This document shows, piece by piece, positions 6,715 to 12,704 of a stretch of 14,670 nt of DNA. Below the pieces are notes generated by a model. It searched no databases. It saw only the letters and a program-made list of their open reading frames with translations, and was not told the DNA's origin. This DNA is from RGIG2206 sp045540915 (GTDB lineage Bacteria; Bacillota; Clostridia; Oscillospirales; Acutalibacteraceae): positions 1-14,670 of the forward strand of contig JAZQID010000010.1 of assembly GCA_045540915.1 (NCBI GenBank), in the 5' to 3' direction. Made by a program: the position numbers and the translations under genes. Position 1 is the stretch's first letter, and each line of letters opens with the position of its first letter.

Positions 6715-7506
6715 TATGGTGTCCCCTGTTTCACATTCACGGGGCGGGAAAAAGTCTTCCGTCGGGAAGCGGAGCCTACCGAAAACCTCGCAGGGATTGT
6801 CGGTGGTAGCGTCGCACTCTTTCTCGGGGATGCAGAAATCGTAAACCGGAATGAGCATCTGGACATTACGAATCAACTGCACGATGGTGAACAAACCAAG
6901 GGTAACAAGGGCAATCTTACTGCCTGCAGGCAGGTCGGTTGCGATCTCTCCGCCGATGCGATCGGCAACGCAGCTCGGTATAAGGCAGACGTCGTAGTTT
7001 CCGCGAAGCTCGCAGATACGCGAACCGAGGGTAACGGGGTCGACACATTCAACAACGCATCTGGGCAGGTTGTTGAGGGGTGTGGTCTGACATCCGCCGC
7101 CGATATCTCCGTCAGGCATATTGGAGAAGGTTCTTACCTTTCCCTCACTGCCGTACAGAATGACCTTCTTCTGAAATGCGGTGATGCCCTCGATGGTAGT
7201 GGGAAGGGTGTTTATCGCCGTATAGACATCGTATTTTACAGCAAAGTAAAAGGTCAGGTCGCAGGAATAGAAGCCTCGGTTAAGATGCACGGGTTCCACA
7301 TCGATAAATACGTTTATTACCTCGGAGCCACGGCAACGCACATTCACTGCCTGCTCGATAAGTTCCTGACCTGCAGGTGAGAAATACACCCTCAGATCCT
7401 CAAGACAGTCCCGATCACAGCAAGAGTCATAGACTCGGCTGCCATCGATACAAACGGCTTCTCTGAAATCGCCCGATGCGACAGTAGAGCCTCTTTGTAC
7501 TGCCAT
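6709..7506 (-). CDS. Cysteine-rich conserved hypothetical protein, possibly spore-associated
   Basis: I do not recognise a named family with certainty. The 265 residues contain 16 cysteines (6%), several clustered: CIDGSRVYDSCCDRDC (19-34), C150/C154/C165/C174/C179 and C225/C231/C239. There is no signal peptide. A hydrophobic stretch at about 199-220 is more likely a buried beta region than a membrane helix, because an Arg-Asn pair interrupts it. The text EDLRVYF, followed later by an NVFIDVEP block and a LIPVYDFCIPEKEC block, reminds me of uncharacterised proteins common in Clostridia. Cysteine richness without secretion is typical of spore coat or crust proteins, and the promoter could be read by a mother-cell sigma factor; both are inference. 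Start ATG at 7506 follows AGGAGG by eight bases. It is downstream of pcrA on the same strand but separated by 92 bases with its own promoter-like sequence. Confidence 0.85.
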   Translation of the reverse strand: MAVQRGSTVASGDFREAVCIDGSRVYDSCCDRDCLEDLRVYFSPAGQELIEQAVNVRCRGSEVINVFIDVEPVHLNRGFYSCDLTFYFAVKYDVYTAINTLPTTIEGITAFQKKVILYGSEGKVRTFSNMPDGDIGGGCQTTPLNNLPRCVVECVDPVTLGSRICELRGNYDVCLIPSCVADRIGGEIATDLPAGSKIALVTLGLFTIVQLIRNVQMLIPVYDFCIPEKECDATTDNPCEVFGRLRFPTEDFFPPRECETGDTIE

Positions 7507-7518
7507 ACAATCATCCTC

Positions 7519-7556
7519 CTATGTTAGTATTATGAAGCCAAACTTCACTAACATAG
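7519..7556. repeat. 10-bp inverted repeat with inner stem, before the Cys-rich gene
   Basis: CTATGTTAGT (7519-7528) and ACTAACATAG (7547-7556) are perfectly complementary over 10 bases, and inside them GAAG/CTTC (7534-7537/7543-7546) can pair across a five-base loop. One arm overlaps the ribosome binding site AGGAGG by two bases; the other overlaps the -10 element. It could be a DNA operator or, on transcripts reading through from pcrA, a hairpin partly covering the ribosome binding site. Confidence 0.7.
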
Positions 7557-7581
7557 TATGAGAAAAGACATTTGCTGTGAA
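7553..7581 (-). promoter_or_regulatory. Putative promoter of the Cys-rich gene, sigma-A or mother-cell sigma type
   Basis: Read as sigma-A: TTCACA (7581-7576), 17-base spacer, TACTAT (7558-7553), a moderate match. Read as sigma-K: CACA about 15 bases before CATACTATG, matching mACm and all but the last base of CATAnnnTA. CATACTAT also differs from the sigma-E -10 consensus CATACAnT at one position, though I see no good sigma-E -35. The alternatives cannot be separated from sequence alone. Confidence 0.45.
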
Positions 7582-7598
7582 CTTAATGAGAAAAAAAG

Positions 7599-9995
7599 TT
7601 AGATTTTCTCCAGTTTTGCAAAATTGGACATAACCCGTTTGGTGCCGACCTTATCAAAGGCGATCTCGAGCATAACGTCGTTGCCCATTTTTACAGCCGA
7701 CACGATGAGGCCGTCGCCAAAGGCCTTATGTCGCACCATTTCGCCCACTCGGTAGCCCTGAGAAGCGGTGCTTTCGGTCGGTTTGCGGACGGTGTTGCCG
7801 CCGATGTTTGATTTTTTCTGTGACGGTGCATCGGCAAAGCCGCCGCTTCGGTAGGAGTAGTTGGTCTGGTGGGCATCGCTGTATCCGCCGAATGCGGCAA
7901 ATGAGTTGCGATTGAACGCAGAGCGTTTCCTTTCGATCAGGTGGTCGGGTATCTCACCGAGGAACCTCGATTCACGTGAACGCTCGGTGCGTCCGAAAAG
8001 CATACGGGTGGATGCGTTGGATATGTAAAGGCGGTTTTTCGCCCTTGTAATTCCAACGTAGGCAAGGCGGCGTTCCTCCTCCATATCCTCGGCAGAGCCG
8101 TATATAGATTGGTTTCCGGGGAATATTCCCTCCTCCACACCGACAAGGAAAACGACGGGGAACTCAAGTCCCTTTGCGGTGTGCATAGTCATCATCCACA
8201 CGCGGTCGGCTTCGTCATCCTCGCGGTCCATATCGGTAATAAGGGCAATCTCCTGCAAGAAGCCCGACAGGTTAGCACCCTCGTTCTCTCTCTCATAAGA
8301 AAGAACAGATGAAGCAAACTCGTTGACGTTGTCCACGCGATCTCTTTCAGCGTCTCCGAGCAGTTCGAGTGAAGTCAGATATCCCGTGTCCCGCATTACC
8401 GTTTCAAAGAGGTCATGAAGCTCCGCTTCCTCGCTCAGTTCGGCAAGGCGGTCGATCATCTTTGCAAACTCCGTCAACTTCTTTGCGTTGCGTCCCAAGG
8501 CGGCATATTGGTCGGCCTCGCGTGCTACGTCGAGCATAGAGACCCCGTTTTCGTCCGACAGTCTCGCAAGCATCGCGACGGTGGTGTCACCGATACCGCG
8601 CTTTGGCTCGTTGATGATGCGTGTCAGCGCGACCGAGTCGGAGGGGTTGTTGATAAGATTGAGGTATGCGAGCACGTCGCGTATCTCCTTGCGGTCAAAG
8701 AACTTCAGGCCGCCTACCACCCTATACGGCATACCCGAGCGAGCCAAAACATTCTCGATTGCATTTGACTGCGCGTTCATACGGTACAAGATAGCGTGAT
8801 CGCTCGCCTTCATTCCGTTGGCGATATTTTCGTGGATTATATCCGATACGAATCTCGCCTCGTCCGACTCGTCGGAGGCTGTGTACCATATGATCGGATA
8901 CTTGTCGCTCCTGCTTGTCCACAGACTCTTGCCCTTGCGTCCGACGTTGTTGGAGATAACGGCATTGGCGGCATCAAGTATCACCTGAGTCGAGCGGTAA
9001 TTTTGCTCAAGTCGGATGACAACAGCACCCGAATATTCTTTTTCAAAGTTTAGAATATTCTCGATCGTCGCTCCTCTGAAGCGGTAGATGCTCTGGTCAT
9101 CGTCACCGACGACACAAATGTTCCTGTGCTCCTGCGAAAGCAGCTTTGCAAACATATACTGCGCGTGGTTGGTGTCCTGATACTCGTCTATCATCACATA
9201 CTTGAACCTGTTCTGATAGTACTCGAGCACGTCAGGATTTTCACGGAACAGGCGCACGACCTGCGAAATAAGATCATCGAAATCCATCGCATTGAACTTG
9301 AGTAAATCGGACTGATAGGTCTTGTAGACCTGAGATATCATCACAAGGCGAGAATCCGAATGGGTAAATTTCGCATACTCATCGGGGTCAATAAGCTCGT
9401 CTTTTGCGTGGCTTATCTCATTGATGACCGTTTTAATGGGCAGTATCTTCTCGTCGATGTTCAGGCGCTTGAGGATATCCTTTATTAATCGTTTCTGTTC
9501 GTCGGCGGAATAGATGGTGAAATTGTTTGAAAAGCCTATTCTCTCGGCATAGCGGCGCAAAATTCGCGCACAGGTAGAGTGAAAGGTGGCCGCCCAAATA
9601 TCGTTAGCCTGCTCGCCGATCGAGGTGTCAAGCCTCTCCTTGAGTTCCTTTGCCGCCTTATTGGTAAAGGTTATGGCCAAAATCTGCCAAGGACGCACGG
9701 GACTGACCGAGACCCATTCAGGAACGGGCAGGTTCTCATCGATACATTTTTGCAGGGCATCCACACTCTCCTGAGTTGCATAGGCTGCGTCAAGGTCGGT
9801 ATACGCCCTGCCGAACCGAATCATATTGCTGATTCGGTTGATAAGCACGGTGGTCTTACCGCTTCCTGCGCCTGCAAGAATAAGCACAGGCCCATCAACC
9901 GTAGCAACGGCCTGAAACTGCATATCGTTCATTCGCGAATACTCGCGGCGTATCAACTTATTTCTTAACTCAATATATTGCTCTTTAACCGACAT
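7599..9995 (-). CDS. pcrA: UvrD/Rep-family DNA helicase PcrA
   Basis: Superfamily 1A 3'-to-5' DNA helicase, used in nucleotide excision repair, plasmid rolling-circle replication and clearing of RecA or RNA polymerase from DNA. 798 residues. Motifs: Q-motif region NDMQFQAV (23-30), Walker A AGAGSGKT (41-48), motif Ia ITFTNKAA (108-115), motif II DEYQDTN (270-276), motif III GDDDQSIYRFRGA (297-309), motif IV QNYRST (331-336), motif V MTMHTAKGLEFP (602-613), motif VI EERRLAYVGITRAK (640-653). After a flexible, Ser/Asn-rich linker (about 690-745), a C-terminal Tudor-like domain GEMVRHKAFGDG..I (751-798) of the kind that contacts RNA polymerase is present. An extra segment of about 35-40 residues (62-102) lies between motif I and Ia. 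The ATG at 9995 follows GGAGTGAAG. No ligA neighbour is present in the window. Confidence 0.96.
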   Translation of the reverse strand: MSVKEQYIELRNKLIRREYSRMNDMQFQAVATVDGPVLILAGAGSGKTTVLINRISNMIRFGRAYTDLDAAYATQESVDALQKCIDENLPVPEWVSVSPVRPWQILAITFTNKAAKELKERLDTSIGEQANDIWAATFHSTCARILRRYAERIGFSNNFTIYSADEQKRLIKDILKRLNIDEKILPIKTVINEISHAKDELIDPDEYAKFTHSDSRLVMISQVYKTYQSDLLKFNAMDFDDLISQVVRLFRENPDVLEYYQNRFKYVMIDEYQDTNHAQYMFAKLLSQEHRNICVVGDDDQSIYRFRGATIENILNFEKEYSGAVVIRLEQNYRSTQVILDAANAVISNNVGRKGKSLWTSRSDKYPIIWYTASDESDEARFVSDIIHENIANGMKASDHAILYRMNAQSNAIENVLARSGMPYRVVGGLKFFDRKEIRDVLAYLNLINNPSDSVALTRIINEPKRGIGDTTVAMLARLSDENGVSMLDVAREADQYAALGRNAKKLTEFAKMIDRLAELSEEAELHDLFETVMRDTGYLTSLELLGDAERDRVDNVNEFASSVLSYERENEGANLSGFLQEIALITDMDREDDEADRVWMMTMHTAKGLEFPVVFLVGVEEGIFPGNQSIYGSAEDMEEERRLAYVGITRAKNRLYISNASTRMLFGRTERSRESRFLGEIPDHLIERKRSAFNRNSFAAFGGYSDAHQTNYSYRSGGFADAPSQKKSNIGGNTVRKPTESTASQGYRVGEMVRHKAFGDGLIVSAVKMGNDVMLEIAFDKVGTKRVMSNFAKLEKI

Positions 9996-10024
9996 TTACT
10001 TCACTCCATATCTTCATAGGCAAT

Positions 10025-10053
10025 ATTTTAACACGAATCTGCCGCAAATTCAA
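10025..10053 (-). promoter_or_regulatory. Promoter of pcrA
   Basis: Minus strand -35 TTGAAT (10053-10048), 17-base spacer, -10 TAAAAT (10030-10025). The predicted start near 10018 gives a leader of about 22 bases containing GGAGTGAAG. Confidence 0.7.
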
Positions 10054-10072
10054 CCTCAAAGCCAACTCGGAA

Positions 10073-10108
10073 ATCACATTTTTGTTGTAGTCGTTGTAAA
10101 AATGTGAT
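10073..10108. repeat. 11-bp inverted repeat bracketing the malQ promoter -35
   Basis: ATCACATTTTT (10073-10083) and AAAAATGTGAT (10098-10108) are perfectly complementary over 11 bases with 14 bases between. The left arm ends one base before the malQ -35 and the right arm covers the extended -10. This geometry suggests an operator that blocks malQ transcription. No regulator gene is adjacent, and it does not match a CcpA cre site. Confidence 0.75.
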
Positions 10109-10113
10109 ATGAT
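10085..10113 (+). promoter_or_regulatory. Promoter of malQ (extended -10)
   Basis: Weak -35 TTGTAG (10085-10090), 17-base spacer, -10 TATGAT (10108-10113) preceded by TGA, giving an extended TGn -10. Transcription would start near 10120, only about 14 bases before the GTG start codon. Confidence 0.6.
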
Positions 10114-10133
10114 ATCAGCAAGGATGTGGTTTT

Positions 10134-11594
10134 GTGAGAAAAAGCGGAATTTTGTTGCATTTATCGAGCCTTAACGGTAAATTCGGCATAGGCACTCTCG
10201 GCAAAGAGGCCTACGATTTTATAGACTTTTTGAAGGAAAGCGGTGTTTCCTGCTGGCAGATGCTTCCCATCGGGCCGACAGGCTTCGGCGATTCGCCCTA
10301 TCAGCCGTTTTCCACCTTTGCAGGTAACCCCTATTTCATCAGCCCTGAACTACTTTTTGAGGACGGGCTTATTGACAAGGCGGCACTGAGCTCTATTGAA
10401 AGAAACTCTCAGCGTGTTGACTACTACGATCTCTATAACAGCGTGTTCGACCTGTTGAGAGCTGCATTTTCAAATTTTGAGCCTAACGACGACTACCACT
10501 CCTTCTTATGCCGTGAGTGGTACTGGCTCAACGATTACGCTCTTTTTATGGCTTTGAAGGCGGCAAACGGCAATCTGTCTTGGGAAGATTGGCAATCTCC
10601 GCACAAACTGCGTGACCCACAGGCGCTGATGGCATTTGAACAGTCAAACATACAGGACGTTGACTTCTGGAAGTTTGTCCAATATGAGTTTTTCAAGCAG
10701 TGGTCCTCTCTTAAAGGCTACGCATCACAAAACGGAATCGAGCTTATCGGCGACCTGCCCATTTATGTTGCGCTTGACAGTGCAGACGTGTGGGCACATC
10801 CCGAGCAATTTCAGTTAGATGACGAGCGGCATCCCAAGGCGGTTGCAGGCTGTCCGCCTGACTATTTTTCAAAGACAGGGCAGCTTTGGGGCAACCCGCT
10901 GTATGATTGGGATGCTATGAGATGCGACGGATACTCCTGGTGGGTCAGCCGCATCAATCACCAAAGCAAGCTGTTCGACCGACTCCGCATTGACCACTTT
11001 CGCGGATTTGAAGCCTACTGGTCGGTGCCTGCGAGTGACGAAACAGCCGAAAACGGCCATTGGGAAAAGGGCCCCGGAATTGAACTGTTTGACACGATAA
11101 AGAGGTGTGTCGGTGATATTCCGATCATCGCCGAGGACCTCGGTGTTATAACCGACGGGGTACGCGACCTTCTCAAGCAGACGGGATATCCCGGTATGAA
11201 GGTGCTTGGATTTGCCTTTACAAAGGGGTACAACAGCGACTATCTCCCCTTTAACCACATTGAAAACTGTATCTGCTACACAGGCACCCACGACAACGAC
11301 ACCCTGCTCGGCTGGCTATCGACTGAATCTGAGGAAAACCTCAGGTACACATACCGATTCACCCACACCGATAATCCAACCGACTGCGTCAGCGCCATCG
11401 TCGACCTTGCCTGGTCAAGCCGTGCAAAACTGTGCGTCGTTCCGATGCAGGACCTGCTCTGCCTTGGCAGTGACGCAAGAATGAACACCCCCTCGGTCAG
11501 CGAGGGCAACTGGACTTGGCGTCTGCCTGAGGGCGCGTTAAGTAAAGTGCTTAGCGAGCGACTCATTGAGCTAAATGAAACCTTTTACAGATAA
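10134..11594 (+). CDS. malQ: 4-alpha-glucanotransferase (amylomaltase)
   Basis: GH77 disproportionating enzyme: it transfers alpha-1,4-glucan segments between maltooligosaccharides and releases glucose, acting in the cytosol in maltodextrin or glycogen use. 486 residues, close to the usual 490-500. Visible: LPIGPTGFGDSPYQPFSTFA (45-64), GDLPIYVALDSADVW (206-220), the substrate loop at 239-258 (GCPPDYFSKTGQLWGNP), nucleophile Asp287 in RIDHFRGF, acid/base Glu334 in AEDLG, and the third catalytic Asp387 in GTHDNDT. The start is a GTG at 10134 with AAGGA nine bases upstream; the family begins at this point (RKSGILLHLSSL). An ATG at 10124 is out of frame. It is a single-gene unit divergent from pcrA, with no maltose transporter or phosphorylase next to it in the window. 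Confidence 0.97.
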   Translation: MRKSGILLHLSSLNGKFGIGTLGKEAYDFIDFLKESGVSCWQMLPIGPTGFGDSPYQPFSTFAGNPYFISPELLFEDGLIDKAALSSIERNSQRVDYYDLYNSVFDLLRAAFSNFEPNDDYHSFLCREWYWLNDYALFMALKAANGNLSWEDWQSPHKLRDPQALMAFEQSNIQDVDFWKFVQYEFFKQWSSLKGYASQNGIELIGDLPIYVALDSADVWAHPEQFQLDDERHPKAVAGCPPDYFSKTGQLWGNPLYDWDAMRCDGYSWWVSRINHQSKLFDRLRIDHFRGFEAYWSVPASDETAENGHWEKGPGIELFDTIKRCVGDIPIIAEDLGVITDGVRDLLKQTGYPGMKVLGFAFTKGYNSDYLPFNHIENCICYTGTHDNDTLLGWLSTESEENLRYTYRFTHTDNPTDCVSAIVDLAWSSRAKLCVVPMQDLLCLGSDARMNTPSVSEGNWTWRLPEGALSKVLSERLIELNETFYR

Positions 11595-11640
11595 AAACAG
11601 GACATTCGGAAGTTTCCGAATGTCCTGTTTAATTTTATAC
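11595..11640. terminator. Bidirectional intrinsic terminator shared by malQ and pfkA
   Basis: AAACAGGACATTCGGAA (11595-11611) pairs with TTCCGAATGTCCTGTTT (11614-11630), a nearly loopless perfect inverted repeat (the innermost pairs would open to form the loop). The plus-strand tail is TTTAATTTTATA; on the minus strand the stem ends in GTTTTTAT. The stem starts directly after the malQ stop codon and ends 13 bases from the pfkA stop, so one hairpin serves both convergent genes. Confidence 0.93.
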
Positions 11641-11643
11641 AGA

Positions 11644-12606
11644 TTAGATAGAAATTGTGTTTGCGATGTTGTGGAGGGTGAAATCGTAGTCCTTCTTCTC
11701 GTTGAGAGCCTCGAATATATCCTTGTGAACGATATCGCCGTCGATAAGGCACATAACGCGGTTGCCGATGCCGTCATAGAGCAGGTCGACCGCCTTGTGA
11801 CCCATGGCACTCGCGTTAACGCGGTCGCGTACTGTCGGAGAACCGCCGCGCTGAACGTGGCCGAGAATGGTGGCACGCGACTCGATATTGCATTGCTTGG
11901 ATATCTCCTCGGCAATACCTTCAACGTTACCGACGCCCTCGGCGACAACAACGATGAAGTGCTTCTTGCCCATCGATTGAGTACGCATAATCTTGTCGAC
12001 GACATCCCTCTTGATGTCATACTCGACCTCGGGAACAAGAATAGCGGTAGCACCGACGGCAATACCTGTATGCAGGGCAATATATCCTGCACGGCGGCCC
12101 ATTACCTCAACAACGGTGCAACGGTCGTGAGACTGAGCGGTGTCGCGCAGCTTATCAACCATATCCATAGCGGTGTTCATAGCAGTATCGAAGCCGATGG
12201 TATATTCGGTCGAAGAAATATCGTTATCGATGGTTCCGGGAATACCGACGCAACGAATTCCCCTCTCGGACAGGTCGCGAGCGCCCCTGAAGGAGCCGTC
12301 ACCGCCGATGACAACGATACCCTCGATGCCATTTTTATGACAATTTTCAACCGCGATCCTCAGGCCTTCCTCGGTCTTGAACTCAGGGCAACGGGCGGTA
12401 TAAAGAATAGTGCCGCCGCGATGGATGATATCGGATACCGAACGGAGATTAAGGTCGATCATATCATTTTCGATCAGACCGGTATAACCGCGCATAATTC
12501 CCTTGACGTTCATGCCCTTATCAATAGCACTTCTTACAACGGCACGAATAGCCGCGTTCATACCGGGGGCGTCGCCGCCGCTGGTCAAAACTCCAATAGT
12601 TCTCAA
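11644..12606 (-). CDS. pfkA: ATP-dependent 6-phosphofructokinase
   Basis: Glycolytic enzyme phosphorylating fructose 6-phosphate to fructose 1,6-bisphosphate. I place the start at TTG 12606: it gives MRTIGVLTSGGDAPGMNAAIRAVVR in register with the family, has GAGG eight bases upstream, and yields exactly 320 residues, like E. coli PfkA. A GTG at 12615 would start one base after GAGG, too close. Visible: GGDAPG (10-15), GGDGS (101-105) with Gly104 (typical of ATP rather than pyrophosphate dependence), catalytic Asp127 in TIDND, Arg72 in TARCPE, Arg162 in SHDRCT, MGR (169-171), HVQRGG (250-255). Arg21, Arg25 and Arg154, which form the allosteric ADP/PEP site in E. coli and Bacillus enzymes, are kept, so classical allosteric control is likely. 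It lies downstream of dnaE, a common Firmicute arrangement, but has its own strong promoter. Confidence 0.97.
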   Translation of the reverse strand: MRTIGVLTSGGDAPGMNAAIRAVVRSAIDKGMNVKGIMRGYTGLIENDMIDLNLRSVSDIIHRGGTILYTARCPEFKTEEGLRIAVENCHKNGIEGIVVIGGDGSFRGARDLSERGIRCVGIPGTIDNDISSTEYTIGFDTAMNTAMDMVDKLRDTAQSHDRCTVVEVMGRRAGYIALHTGIAVGATAILVPEVEYDIKRDVVDKIMRTQSMGKKHFIVVVAEGVGNVEGIAEEISKQCNIESRATILGHVQRGGSPTVRDRVNASAMGHKAVDLLYDGIGNRVMCLIDGDIVHKDIFEALNEKKDYDFTLHNIANTISI

Positions 12607-12644
12607 AGTAAACACCTCAAAAAATCTAATTACAATTGCCTTAT

Positions 12645-12673
12645 ATTATACCCACATTGAAAAGTTTTGTCAA
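12645..12673 (-). promoter_or_regulatory. Fully consensus sigma-A promoter of pfkA
   Basis: Minus strand -35 TTGACA (12673-12668), exactly 17 bases, -10 TATAAT (12650-12645): both hexamers and the spacing are perfect. The start near 12638 gives a leader of about 32 bases with GAGG. It lies in the 98-base gap after dnaE, in which no convincing terminator for dnaE was seen. Confidence 0.9.
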
Positions 12674-12704
12674 TATTTACATCAAAAATTCAGCGGGCTT
12701 TCTG

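Noticed and set aside
6843..6912. Hydrophobic stretch of the Cys-rich protein as a membrane segment
   Set aside because: It is broken by Gln, Arg and Asn and has no signal or topology support.
7590..7612. GAGAAAA/TTTTCTC hairpin at the pcrA stop as terminator
   Set aside because: Stem is almost all A-T and overlaps the coding end; a weak effect cannot be excluded, but it is not a supported terminator.
12607..12615. GTG start for pfkA three codons earlier
   Set aside because: GAGG would be only one base from this codon, and the family N-terminus begins at the TTG.
11575..12660. 361-codon open frame on the plus strand
   Set aside because: Antisense to pfkA and overlapping the malQ end and the terminator hairpin; no domain content.
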